Assembly: GCF_002379095.1 (NCBI RefSeq)
Contig: NZ_NBZV01000003.1
Coordinates: 62,001 to 126,000, forward strand
Direction: 5' to 3'
DNA from: Polaromonas sp. AER18D-145
GTDB lineage: Bacteria; Pseudomonadota; Gammaproteobacteria; Burkholderiales; Burkholderiaceae_C
DNA length: 64,000 bases
The number at the start of each line of letters is the position of its first letter. Position 1 is the stretch's first letter. A program made the translations under genes and the position numbers. Shown here one piece after another: positions 44,191-55,301 of this stretch. The notes beneath the pieces were generated by a model. It was given only the letters and a program-made list of their open reading frames with translations, made no database searches and was not told the DNA's origin.

Positions 44191-45144
44191 ATGAGCAAAA
44201 CCATCAAAGTCGCCCTGGCAGGCGCCGGTGCCTTCGGCATCAAACACCTCGACGGCATCAAGAACATCGACGGTGTCGAAGTGGTCTCGCTGATCAGCCG
44301 TGACCTGGAAAAGACGAAAGAAGTCGCTGCCAAATACGGCATCGCCCACGTCAGCACCGACCTGGCCGACAGCCTGGCGCTCAAGGAGGTGGACGCCGTC
44401 ATCCTGTGCACGCCGACCCAGATGCATGCCGAGCAGTCCATCGCCTGCATGAAGGCGGGCAAACACGTGCAGGTGGAGATTCCGCTGGCCGATACCCTGA
44501 AGGGCGCCCAGGACGTGGTCGCCCTGCAGAAGCAGACCGGGCTGGTCGCCATGTGCGGCCACACCCGCCGTTTCAACCCCAGTCACCAGTACGTGCACAA
44601 GGAAATTGCGGCGGGCCGCTTCAACATCCAGCAGATGGATGTGCAGACCTACTTCTTCCGCCGCAGCAACATGAACGCACTGGGCCAACCGCGCAGCTGG
44701 ACTGACCACCTGCTGTGGCACCACGCGGCCCACACGGTGGACCTGTTCGCTTACCAGTGCGGCAGCCCCATCGTGAAAGCCAATGCCATCCAGGGCCCCA
44801 TTCACCCGGCGCTGGGCATTGCCATGGACATGAGCATCCAGCTCAAGGCGGCCAACGGCGCCATCTGCACCTTGAGCCTGTCCTTCAACAACGACGGGCC
44901 GCTGGGCACCTTCTTCCGCTACATCGGCGACAGCGCCACCTACATCGCGCGTTACGATGACCTGTTCAACGGCAAGGAAGAAAAAATCGACGTGAGCAAG
45001 GTCGATGTGTCCATGAACGGCATCGAGCTGCAGGACCGCGAGTTTTTTGCCGCCATCCGCGAGGGCCGTGAACCCAATTCCAGCGTCGCCAAGGTGCTGC
45101 CGTGTTACCAGGTGCTGCACGACCTGGAACAGCAGCTGAAGTAA
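44191..45144 (+). CDS. ligC: 4-carboxy-2-hydroxymuconate-6-semialdehyde dehydrogenase
   Basis: 317 aa, GFO/IDH/MocA-type dehydrogenase. The NAD(P)-binding motif GAGAFGIKHLDGI (residues 11-23) and the KHVQVEIPLA segment are present. Oxidises the ring-cleavage hemiacetal to 2-pyrone-4,6-dicarboxylate, the LigI substrate. It abuts ligB with no gap. The next gene starts 3 bases after its stop. Confidence 0.93.
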   Translation: MSKTIKVALAGAGAFGIKHLDGIKNIDGVEVVSLISRDLEKTKEVAAKYGIAHVSTDLADSLALKEVDAVILCTPTQMHAEQSIACMKAGKHVQVEIPLADTLKGAQDVVALQKQTGLVAMCGHTRRFNPSHQYVHKEIAAGRFNIQQMDVQTYFFRRSNMNALGQPRSWTDHLLWHHAAHTVDLFAYQCGSPIVKANAIQGPIHPALGIAMDMSIQLKAANGAICTLSLSFNNDGPLGTFFRYIGDSATYIARYDDLFNGKEEKIDVSKVDVSMNGIELQDREFFAAIREGREPNSSVAKVLPCYQVLHDLEQQLK

Positions 45145-45147
45145 GCC

Positions 45148-46164
45148 ATGCCCACCTCCCTGCCAACCCGCCGCATCGGCCCCTTCGACGTTTCGGCCAT
45201 CGGCCTGGGCTGCATGAACCTGAGCCACGCCTACGGTGCGCCGCCGTCGGCGGAGCAGGGCGAACGCGTGCTGCTGGCCGCGCTCGATGCCGGCGTCACG
45301 CTGTTCGATACCGCAGCGCTTTACGGCTTCGGCGCCAACGAAACATTGGTGGGCAAGGTGCTCTCCAGACACCGCAGCCGCTTCACGCTGGCCAGCAAGG
45401 GCGGCATGGCCGGCGTGCAGTTTGAGGACGGCGTCAAACGCGTGATCGACGGCCGGCCCGAGGCCATCCGCAAGAACTGCGAAGACAGCCTCCAGCGCCT
45501 GCAGACCGATGTGATCGACCTCTACTACCTGCACCGCTGGGACAAGACGGTGCCGATCGAGGACAGTGTGGGTGCCATGGCGGAACTGGTGCGCGCGGGC
45601 AAGGTGCGGGCCATCGGCCTGTCCGAAGTGTCGGCCGCCACACTGCGCAAGGCCCATGCGGTGCACCCCATTGCGGCCGTGCAGACCGAGTATTCGCTGT
45701 GGACACGCAACCCCGAGATCGCGGTGCTCGACGCCTGCCGCGAACTGGGCGCGGCCTTTGTGGCCTTCAGCCCGGTGGCACGCGGCTTTCTGTGCGATGC
45801 GCTGCACGACGTCGGCACACTCCAGCCCAAGGACATCCGCAGCGCCATGCCGCGTTTTGCACCCGACAACTACGCGGCCAACCTCCAACTGCTGCCGCCC
45901 TACAAGGCCCTGGCGCTAGAGGCGGGCTGCACGCCGGCCCAGCTCGCGCTGGCCTGGCTGCTGCACAAGGCGCCGCACATTGTCCCGATTCCCGGCACCA
46001 CCAGCGTCGAGCATCTGCACGACAACCTCGGCGCGGTGAACGTCCGGCTGGACGCCGGCCTGCTGGCCAGGCTGGAAGCGCTGGTCAACCAGCGCACCGT
46101 CACCGGTCACCGCTACAGCGCGCAGAGTGCCAGCGAAGTCGATACCGAGGAGTTTGCCGCCTGA
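45148..46164 (+). CDS. Aldo/keto reductase
   Basis: 338 aa of the AKR (YajO/AKR13-like) TIM-barrel family. N-terminal IGLGCMNLSHAYG, the catalytic tetrad region with FDTAALYGFG (Asp, Tyr) and YYLHRWD (His), and the cofactor loop VPIPGTTSVEHL are visible. It is the last gene of the pmd operon, 3 bases after ligC. No pathway step needs it; it may reduce reactive aldehyde intermediates. Confidence 0.88.
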   Translation: MPTSLPTRRIGPFDVSAIGLGCMNLSHAYGAPPSAEQGERVLLAALDAGVTLFDTAALYGFGANETLVGKVLSRHRSRFTLASKGGMAGVQFEDGVKRVIDGRPEAIRKNCEDSLQRLQTDVIDLYYLHRWDKTVPIEDSVGAMAELVRAGKVRAIGLSEVSAATLRKAHAVHPIAAVQTEYSLWTRNPEIAVLDACRELGAAFVAFSPVARGFLCDALHDVGTLQPKDIRSAMPRFAPDNYAANLQLLPPYKALALEAGCTPAQLALAWLLHKAPHIVPIPGTTSVEHLHDNLGAVNVRLDAGLLARLEALVNQRTVTGHRYSAQSASEVDTEEFAA

Positions 46165-46185
46165 GCGGATTCCACGGATCGCATT

Positions 46186-46248
46186 TGCTACTTTATTGAT
46201 AGCTGCCAGCGCATGATCTGCAAGGGCTGATGGCCTGTTTGGCTTGAA
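46186..46248 (+). repeat. 3'-end repeat, copy 10
   Basis: ACTTTATTGATAGCTGCCAGCGC, then CAAGGGCTGATGGCC. It starts 21 bases after the aldo/keto reductase stop, same strand, between convergent genes. Confidence 0.83.
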
Positions 46249-46342
46249 AGCCTCAGCCTGATGCCGCACCGGCCAGCGCCGCGCCCCGGCTGGGGGTCGG
46301 CCTCCGGCAGGATGGCGCTGGCGACGCCGGACGAGTCGTGGA

Positions 46343-47479
46343 TCAGGTCGCCCTGCCCAGCCTGGACGGGCTGAGCATGGCGGCCGTGAGGCCAAGGGCG
46401 GCGACGCGTCCGGGAACGGGCAGGCCGCGCGCCAGCGCGGCGCAGGTCTCGCCCATGGCGGCCGAGGTCTGGATGCCGTAACCGCCCTGGGCCGCCACCC
46501 AGAAGAAGCCCGGCGCGTGTGCATCGAAGCCGCCCACCAGGTCGCCGTCGGCGACGAAGGAGCGCAACCCGGCCCAGGTGCGCGTGGGCCGGCGGATGGA
46601 CAGCGTGGTCATCTCCTCGATGCGGTGGATGGCCAGGGCGATGTCCATTTCCTCGGGCTGCACGTCATGCGGCGCCACCGGGTCGGCATTGGCCGGCGAG
46701 CCCAGCAGCATACCGGCGTCGGGTTTGAAGTACCAGTCCTCGGCGACGCCGCCGGTCATGGGCCAGCCGCTGGTGGCGACGTTCCCGGGCGGTGCAAAGA
46801 TGAAGGCCGAGCGCCGCCGCGGCTCCAGGCCGATGCCGGGCAGGCCGGCGAGGGCGGCGACCACGTCGGCCCAGGCGCCAGCAGCATTGAGGACCACGGG
46901 CGCTTTGTACACATGGCCGCCCGCCTGCGCCCGCCACAGGCCGCCCACGCGTGCCAGCGCGGTCACTTCCGCATCACACACCACGCGGCCACCGGCATGG
47001 CGCAGCCCGCGCAGATAACCCTGGTGGATGGCATGCACGTCCATGTCGGCGGCGTCGGGTTCGTACACCGCGCCCAGCACCTTGCCGGGGCGCAGCGCAG
47101 GCACCCTGGCGCAGGCGCCTGCGCTGTCCAGCAGCTGCGCATGCGGCGCCATGGCGCGCAGGATGTCCCAGTGTTCGGCGAGCAGCGCCTCCTGCCCGTG
47201 GGTGGCCACCATCATGGCGCCGCGCGGGCCCAGCAGCGGGTGTTCGGCAAAGCCTTGCGGCGGCGACTGCAGGAAGGCCCGGCTGGCCATGGTGAGGGCG
47301 CGCACCTGGGGCGTGCCATAACTCTCCATGAACAGCGCGGCCGAGCGGCCGGTGGAGTGGTAGCCGGGCTGCGGCTCGCGCTCGAGCAGGGTGACGCGGC
47401 CGTGCGGCGCCAGCCAGTAGCCGACGGAGGCGGCGGCGATGCCGCCGCCGATGATGAGGAAGTCGGTGGATTCAGACAT
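46343..47479 (-). CDS. FAD-dependent oxidoreductase, DAO (glycine oxidase/D-amino-acid dehydrogenase-like) family
   Basis: 378 aa. The N-terminal FAD dinucleotide motif DFLIIGGGIAAASVGYWLA (residues 6-24), STGRSAALF, and C-terminal AQGGYGIQTSAAMGE are the DAO hallmarks. Probably oxidises an amine or amino acid; the substrate is unknown. It is monocistronic, with the aldo/keto reductase convergent and the rpoD terminator upstream. Confidence 0.85.
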   Translation of the reverse strand: MSESTDFLIIGGGIAAASVGYWLAPHGRVTLLEREPQPGYHSTGRSAALFMESYGTPQVRALTMASRAFLQSPPQGFAEHPLLGPRGAMMVATHGQEALLAEHWDILRAMAPHAQLLDSAGACARVPALRPGKVLGAVYEPDAADMDVHAIHQGYLRGLRHAGGRVVCDAEVTALARVGGLWRAQAGGHVYKAPVVLNAAGAWADVVAALAGLPGIGLEPRRRSAFIFAPPGNVATSGWPMTGGVAEDWYFKPDAGMLLGSPANADPVAPHDVQPEEMDIALAIHRIEEMTTLSIRRPTRTWAGLRSFVADGDLVGGFDAHAPGFFWVAAQGGYGIQTSAAMGETCAALARGLPVPGRVAALGLTAAMLSPSRLGRAT

Positions 47480-47639
47480 GTCGTGCAGCGCTCATGGCAG
47501 TTTGGTGAACGAGTTCGGTGAACGCCAAGTGTAGGGTGTGGGGCGGCGCAGGCGAAGGCCGCTTGCGCGGAGCAGGGCGCTATTAGTTATGAAGCGCTCC
47601 AGGTCCGTCCCATGTGGGCTGCAGGTCATTCAATGCACC

Positions 47640-47680
47640 AAAAACAACGCCCCGAGCCGCTGTGGGCGGGCCGGGGCGTT
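47640..47680 (-). terminator. Rho-independent terminator of rpoD
   Basis: AACGCCCCG (47646-47654) pairs perfectly with CGGGGCGTT (47672-47680). On the minus strand the hairpin is followed by GTTTTTGG. It lies 40 bases beyond the rpoD stop. Confidence 0.88.
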
Positions 47681-47719
47681 GGGTTGCCGTGCCGCTTGCG
47701 CGGCAAGGAGTCAGGGCGC

Positions 47720-50122
<2,403 letters not shown>

Positions 50123-50410
50123 GGCGAACTCCCCCGGTGTGAAACTTTCCTCAACAGACTTGGGTTCCTGACGCCCGACAGCGGTCGGACTACAGGCACA
50201 AAAAATGCCCGCGCCGGACGGCTGGGCATTCAGGAGTCTGTCGGACTTGAGAGGTGTCTCAAGCCCGTCAGGCTCCACAGCAAGTTGTTTGGGCGAACAT
50301 TTGGTGTGCAGTCCTTGCGGGGAGGTGGCCCTTCAACCTGTGAGGTCCCGTTCTTGCGGGGGGCTGGTACCGGAGGTGCTGCTGTCGCGCTTGCCGTAGC
50401 GGAAAATCGG

Positions 50411-50440
50411 ATTATACCCTGTTGCCTCATTTTTGGGCAA
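50411..50440 (-). promoter_or_regulatory. Sigma-70 promoter of rpoD
   Basis: On the minus strand TTGCCC (50435-50440) and a perfect TATAAT (50411-50416) are spaced by 18 bases. GTTGCC/GGCAAC arms (50421-50426, 50436-50441) form a small dyad over the spacer. The remaining leader to the rpoD start (50123-50410) has no recognisable gene. Confidence 0.75.
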
Positions 50441-50466
50441 CAAAAAAGGGCCGGATCAGCTATTTT

Positions 50467-52446
50467 TCAGGCGGGAGCGCGGGTTTTGCTGCGGGTCATC
50501 AGAAAGGCCAGGCGTTGTCGTTTGCCAGGATCTTTCAGCGTTTCTGCGCCGCCTTCACTCAATTCCTTCTGTTCCTGATCCAGTTTTGCCTCAAGCAATC
50601 GATCAAGAATGGCGCGAGCTTCATTCCAGTCGCATTCAATGCCTTCCGGGATCTCGGAGATCTGGTCAACAGCGTACTTTTCCTGGGGGTGGTCGCGAAG
50701 TCCCTCGCGCAGGGCCGCCCAGGGCTGCGGGCCGTGTTCATGCAACTGGCTTTCGAGCCAGACAAACAGCGGCCCGTGCGGCGCCGGCAGTTCACACAGC
50801 AACACATGCTCTTCCCCGCCGAGCTTGTCCCAGCTTTGCGGATCCGTCAGCATCAGGCGCAGCACCCGGTCTTCGGGGCTTGCCGACATCCGACGCCCTG
50901 CAATTCTTCGGGCAGGACGGTTGGATGGTCCCGTGCTGCGCCGCGCCGGCGACGTGTCCATGGGCAGCGAAGCGGCGTAAGCGCCTTCGTCATGCAGGTC
51001 GGCGAAATTGCCGGAAAACTCTTCAAAATGTGCTGCGCTGCCCGACATTTCCGGTGTTTTTGGCCGCGGGCCCTTTGCAGACGGGCGTGAGCCGCTATTG
51101 TTTTTATAGTCCCTGGCGCTCGCGGGCTGCCAGATCTGCAGCAGTTCGCGGCTGTCGATCAGCACGGTGTCGGCGATCTCTGCGAGCAACTGGTGCTTGA
51201 GCGTGCCGTCGGGCAGCAGGCTCCAGAGCGGCCGCGCATTGCTGGCCATGTGGGCGCGGCCTTCGGCGGTGTCCAGGTCGCAGCCTTCGCCGGCGGCTTC
51301 GAGCATGAATTTGCTCAGCGGCACGGCCTTGGCGACATAGGCGGCAAAACCTTCCTGGCCGTGTTCGCGGATGTAGCTGTCGGGGTCGTGTTCGGCCGGC
51401 AGGAACAGGAACTTGACGGTGCGCACGTCGGTGGCAAAGGGCAGGGCGGCGTCCAGCGCCTTGCGCGCGGCGCGCCGGCCGGCGCTGTCGCCGTCAAAGC
51501 TGAAGACCACAGCATCGGTGAAACGGAACAGCTTTTGCACATGGTCCGCGGTGCAGGCCGTGCCCAGGGTGGCCACCGCGTTGGCAAAACCGAGCTGGGC
51601 CAGCGCCACCACGTCCATGTAGCCTTCGGTGACCAGCGCGTAGCCGTGCTCGCGCAGGGCGGTGCGTGCCTCGAACAGGCCGTAGAGCTCTCGCCCCTTG
51701 CTGAACACCGGGGTTTCGGGCGAGTTCAGGTACTTGGGTTTTTCGTCGCCCAGCACGCGCCCGCCGAAACCGATGCATTCGCCCTTGACGTTGCGGATCG
51801 GAAACATGATGCGGTCGCGAAAGCGGTCGTAACGCTTGGCCTCACCCGATTTCCCCTGGGCGTTTTCCTCACCCGGTTCGCCGCTGATGACCAGGCCGCT
51901 TTCCACCAGCAGCGGGTCGTTGTAGTCGGGGAACACGCTGGCCAGCGCGCGCCAGCCTTCGGGCGCGTAACCGAGACCGAAGGTTTTGGCGATTTCACCC
52001 GACAGGCCGCGGCCCTTGAGGTAGTCGATGGCACGCGGCGCGTTGCGCAGGTGCTTGATGTAGGCGATGCCGGCTTTTTCGAGCACGCTGGTGAGCGTGG
52101 CCTGCTGCTCGCGCGCCTGGGCGGCGCGGGCGCGCTCCTGCGGCGAAACGTCGTCTTCGGGCACCTGCAGGCCGTACTGCTGGGCCAGGTCTTTCACGGC
52201 CTCGACAAAGGTCATGCCGCCGTGTTCCATCAAAAAGCTGATGGCATTGCCGTTTTTACCGCAGCCGAAGCAGTGGTAGAACTGCTTGGACGGGCTCACG
52301 CTGAAGGAGGGCGATTTTTCGCCGTGGAAGGGGCACAGCCCCATGAAATTGGCGCCGCCTTTTTTGAGCTGCACGTAGCGCCCGACGATGTCCACCACGT
52401 CGGCGCGCGCCAGCAGTTCCTGGATGAATGATTGGGGAATGGCCAC
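50467..52446 (-). CDS. dnaG: DNA primase
   Basis: 659 aa. The CHC2 zinc finger is complete: C38, H41, C59 and C62 (GLCPFHGEKSPSF, YHCFGCGKNGNA). The Toprim core follows with VVTEGYMDVVALAQLG-type and FSFDGDSAGRRAARKA segments. A less conserved linker (about 430-520) leads to the helicase-binding C-terminus. It makes RNA primers for replication. It is upstream of rpoD as in the macromolecular synthesis operon, but rpsU is not next to it; an acyl-CoA ligase diverges instead. Confidence 0.97.
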   Translation of the reverse strand: MAIPQSFIQELLARADVVDIVGRYVQLKKGGANFMGLCPFHGEKSPSFSVSPSKQFYHCFGCGKNGNAISFLMEHGGMTFVEAVKDLAQQYGLQVPEDDVSPQERARAAQAREQQATLTSVLEKAGIAYIKHLRNAPRAIDYLKGRGLSGEIAKTFGLGYAPEGWRALASVFPDYNDPLLVESGLVISGEPGEENAQGKSGEAKRYDRFRDRIMFPIRNVKGECIGFGGRVLGDEKPKYLNSPETPVFSKGRELYGLFEARTALREHGYALVTEGYMDVVALAQLGFANAVATLGTACTADHVQKLFRFTDAVVFSFDGDSAGRRAARKALDAALPFATDVRTVKFLFLPAEHDPDSYIREHGQEGFAAYVAKAVPLSKFMLEAAGEGCDLDTAEGRAHMASNARPLWSLLPDGTLKHQLLAEIADTVLIDSRELLQIWQPASARDYKNNSGSRPSAKGPRPKTPEMSGSAAHFEEFSGNFADLHDEGAYAASLPMDTSPARRSTGPSNRPARRIAGRRMSASPEDRVLRLMLTDPQSWDKLGGEEHVLLCELPAPHGPLFVWLESQLHEHGPQPWAALREGLRDHPQEKYAVDQISEIPEGIECDWNEARAILDRLLEAKLDQEQKELSEGGAETLKDPGKRQRLAFLMTRSKTRAPA

Positions 52447-52610
52447 GGCTGTATTGTGCCTTCAGCGCCGGATTTTCCCCGAAACCGACCGGTGCCAACC
52501 GGCCGCCCGCGGCGCACCGGGTCATGGCCCCGGTCTGAGGCGGGTCAAGGCCAGGCGCCGGGGTGCGGCTACCATGGCCGTACAGACCGCCCAACCCCGA
52601 GGAGACTTTG

Positions 52611-54257
52611 ATGCCCAGCATTTTTGACCAGGACCTGCCCCGCAACGAGGCGAATTACGCGGCGCTGTCGCCACTGTCATTCATTGAGCGCACCGCCGAG
52701 GTTTACCCGGACCGGCTGGCGGTGGTGCATGGCGGCCTGCGCCGCAGCTGGGCCGAGGTCTTCACGCGCTGCCGCCAGCTGGCCAGTGCGCTGCAGCAGC
52801 GCGGCATTGGCAAGGGCGACACGGTGGCCGTGATGCTGCCCAACACCCCGCCCATGGTGGAGGCGCATTTCGGCATTCCGGTGCTAGGTGCGGTGCTCAA
52901 TGCGCTGAACACCCGGCTCGACCCCGAAACCATTGCCTTCATGCTGGACCACGGCGAGGCCAGGGTGGTCATCGTCGATCCGGAGTTCGCCGCGGTCATG
53001 AAAAAGGCGCTGGCCCTGCGCCAATCGAGCGCGCCGCTGCTGGTCATCGACGTGGATGACGCGCTGTACACCGGGCCGGTCGAGCGCATCGGTAGCATCG
53101 GTTACGACGCGTTCCTGGCCAGCGGCGACGCAGGGTTTGCCTGGCGCCAGCCCGACGACGAATGGGACGCGATTGCGCTGAACTACACCAGCGGCACCAC
53201 CGGCAACCCCAAGGGCGTGGTCTACCACCACCGCGGCGCGGCGCTCAATGCGGTGTCCAACATCCTCGAATGGGACATGCCCCAACACGCGGTGTACCTG
53301 TGGACGCTGCCGATGTTTCACTGCAACGGCTGGTGTTTCCCGTGGACGGTGGCGGCCCGCGCCGGTGTCAATGTCTGCCTGCGCCGGATCGAGCCCAAGG
53401 CGATTTTTGACGCCATCCGCCAGCATGGCGTGACGCATTACTGCGGCGCGCCCATCGTGCACGGCCTGCTGGTCAATTCGCCCGACAGCATGAAACAAGG
53501 CCTGCCGCGCGGCGTCAAGGCCATGGTGGCCGGGGCGGCGCCGCCGGCGTCCATGATCGAGGGCATGGAGGCACTCGGGTTTGACCTGACCCATGTCTAT
53601 GGCCTGACCGAGGTCTACGGCCCGGCGACGGTGTGCGCCGCGCAGGACGGCTGGGAAAAGCTCGACATCGGGGAGCGCGCCCGCCTCAACGCGCGCCAGG
53701 GCGTGCGTTATCACCTGGAGCGCGATGTGCGCGTGCTCGATTCGCAGACCCTGCAGCCGGTGCCGCAAGACGGCGAGACCATGGGCGAGATCATGTTCCG
53801 GGGCAATATTGCGATGAAGGGGTATTTGAAAAATCCCAAAGCGACCGAAGAGGCTTTTGCCGGCGGCTGGTTCCACAGCGGCGACCTCGCGGTGATGTAC
53901 CCCGACGGGTACATCAAGATCAAGGACCGCAGCAAGGACGTGATCATCTCCGGTGGCGAAAACATCTCCTCGATCGAGGTCGAAGACGTGCTGTACCGCC
54001 ACCCCGACGTGCTGGCCGCTGCCGTGGTGGCCAAGCCCGACGAGCGCTGGGGCGAAACCCCCTGCGCCTTTGTCGAGCTCAAGGCCGGGGCGACGGCGAC
54101 CAAGGAGGACATCGTGGCGCACTGCAAGAAACACCTGGCCGGCTTCAAGGTGCCACGCGCGGTTGTGTTCGGCGAGCTGCCCAAGACCAGCACCGGAAAG
54201 ATCCAGAAGTTCGAGCTGCGCAAGCTGGCCGGCTCGGCGGCAGCGATCGATGTATGA
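52611..54257 (+). CDS. Acyl-CoA synthetase (AMP-forming), medium-chain/methylthiopropionate-ligase type
   Basis: 548 aa of the ANL superfamily. The P-loop-like NYTSGTTGNPKGVVYHHRG, the LTHVYGLTEVYGP motif, the hinge WFHSGDLAVMYPDGYIKIKDRSKD and the terminal catalytic Lys in KTSTGKIQKFEL are present. Activates a carboxylic acid to its CoA thioester. The pattern is that of the DmdB/AlkK group (medium-chain or short substituted acids). GAGGAGA precedes ATG 52611. Divergent from dnaG. Confidence 0.9.
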   Translation: MPSIFDQDLPRNEANYAALSPLSFIERTAEVYPDRLAVVHGGLRRSWAEVFTRCRQLASALQQRGIGKGDTVAVMLPNTPPMVEAHFGIPVLGAVLNALNTRLDPETIAFMLDHGEARVVIVDPEFAAVMKKALALRQSSAPLLVIDVDDALYTGPVERIGSIGYDAFLASGDAGFAWRQPDDEWDAIALNYTSGTTGNPKGVVYHHRGAALNAVSNILEWDMPQHAVYLWTLPMFHCNGWCFPWTVAARAGVNVCLRRIEPKAIFDAIRQHGVTHYCGAPIVHGLLVNSPDSMKQGLPRGVKAMVAGAAPPASMIEGMEALGFDLTHVYGLTEVYGPATVCAAQDGWEKLDIGERARLNARQGVRYHLERDVRVLDSQTLQPVPQDGETMGEIMFRGNIAMKGYLKNPKATEEAFAGGWFHSGDLAVMYPDGYIKIKDRSKDVIISGGENISSIEVEDVLYRHPDVLAAAVVAKPDERWGETPCAFVELKAGATATKEDIVAHCKKHLAGFKVPRAVVFGELPKTSTGKIQKFELRKLAGSAAAIDV

Positions 54258-54269
54258 CGCCAAGCTGGT

Positions 54270-54330
54270 GTGCTATCAAAAAAGTAGCTGCTTGCGCAAG
54301 TCTGGCAAGGGCTTTAGCCACTTTTTATGA
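54270..54330 (+). repeat. 3'-end repeat, copy 11 (AAAAAAG subtype)
   Basis: TGCTATCAAAAAAGTAGCTGC, then AAGGGCTTTAGCCACTTTTT with a GGCT-TT-AGCC stem and a T-run. It starts 12 bases after the acyl-CoA ligase stop and ends 17 bases before the next start. Confidence 0.82.
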
Positions 54331-54346
54331 TAAACAGGCCACTGCC

Positions 54347-55258
54347 ATGACCCCCGGACCCCGGGCCGCCTATGTGATCCGGCACCCCGGCGCCTTTGCG
54401 CTGCGCGTGTTGCTGGGCTTTCGCGCCAACCAGGGCCTGCTGCTGGCGGGGGCGGTGGCTTATTACGCCTTGCTATCGATTGTTCCGCTGCTGATCCTGA
54501 TGGCGATTGCGCTGTCGCATGTCATCGACCAGTCGGCGCTGCTGGAGGCGCTGGGCCGCTACATCGGCTGGCTGGCGCCGGGCCAGGCCGACTTCATCGT
54601 GGGCGAACTGGAAAACTTTCTCGCCCATCGCGAGTTCATGGGCTGGGTGCTGCTGGCCACCATGCTGTTTTTCAGCTCCCTGGCCTTCACCGTGCTGGAA
54701 AACGCGATGTCGGTGATTTTCCTGCACCGCGTGGCGATCCGGCGCCGCCGTTTCCTGGTGTCCGCGCTGCTGCCTTACATCTCCATCCTGTGCCTGGGCG
54801 TGGGCCTGCTGCTGGTGACGCTGGTCTCCGGCAGCTTTCAGGCCCTGGGCGACCAGAGCCTGGAGTTTTTGGGCTACAGCTGGTCGCTCAGCGGTTTCTC
54901 GGGCGTGTTGCTCTACCTGTTGGGACTGGCCGGCGAGATTTTTGTGCTGACCTCGGTCTACATGGTGATGCCGGTCGGCAAGCTCTCGCTGCGCCACGCG
55001 CTGATAGGCGGCATCACGGCGGCGCTGCTGTGGGAAGTGACGCGCCATCTGCTGGTCTGGTACTTCGACACGCTGTCGCAGGTCGGCCTGGTCTACGGCT
55101 CGCTGACCACGGCCATCATTGTCCTGCTGAGCCTGGAGCTGGCCGCCATGCTGCTGTTGCTGGGCGCGCAGGTGATTTCGGAGTACGAACGCATAGGCAC
55201 GAGCAAACAGGACGCGCCGGCCGAGCCGATGCAGACCAGTGCGCTACCAAAAAAATAG
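54347..55258 (+). CDS. YihY/BrkB family inner-membrane protein
   Basis: 303 aa with six predicted membrane segments and the family pattern ANQGLLLAGAVAYYALLSIVP near the start and GGITAALLWEVTRHLLVWYF near the end. Function is uncertain (formerly mis-annotated RNase BN; proposed transporter). The last residues (ALPKK) and the stop are encoded by repeat copy 12, so copies 11 and 12 flank the gene on both sides in the same direction. Confidence 0.88.
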   Translation: MTPGPRAAYVIRHPGAFALRVLLGFRANQGLLLAGAVAYYALLSIVPLLILMAIALSHVIDQSALLEALGRYIGWLAPGQADFIVGELENFLAHREFMGWVLLATMLFFSSLAFTVLENAMSVIFLHRVAIRRRRFLVSALLPYISILCLGVGLLLVTLVSGSFQALGDQSLEFLGYSWSLSGFSGVLLYLLGLAGEIFVLTSVYMVMPVGKLSLRHALIGGITAALLWEVTRHLLVWYFDTLSQVGLVYGSLTTAIIVLLSLELAAMLLLLGAQVISEYERIGTSKQDAPAEPMQTSALPKK

Positions 55259-55299
55259 CTGCTTGCGCCCGCCAGAAAAGGGCTGCAGCCACTTTTTGT
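55241..55299 (+). repeat. 3'-end repeat, copy 12 (AAAAAAG subtype, includes the yihY stop codon)
   Basis: GCGCTACCAAAAAAATAGCTGC, then AAGGGCTGCAGCCACTTTTT with a palindromic GGCTGCAGCC and a T-run. The TAG at 55256-55258 inside it is the stop of the YihY gene. Most similar to copy 11. Confidence 0.85.
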
Positions 55300-55301
55300 A
55301 C

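Noticed and set aside
50123-50466. A small gene or tRNA between dnaG and rpoD
   Set aside because: No tRNA-like cloverleaf or ribosome-binding site was found; the stretch holds the rpoD promoter and leader.
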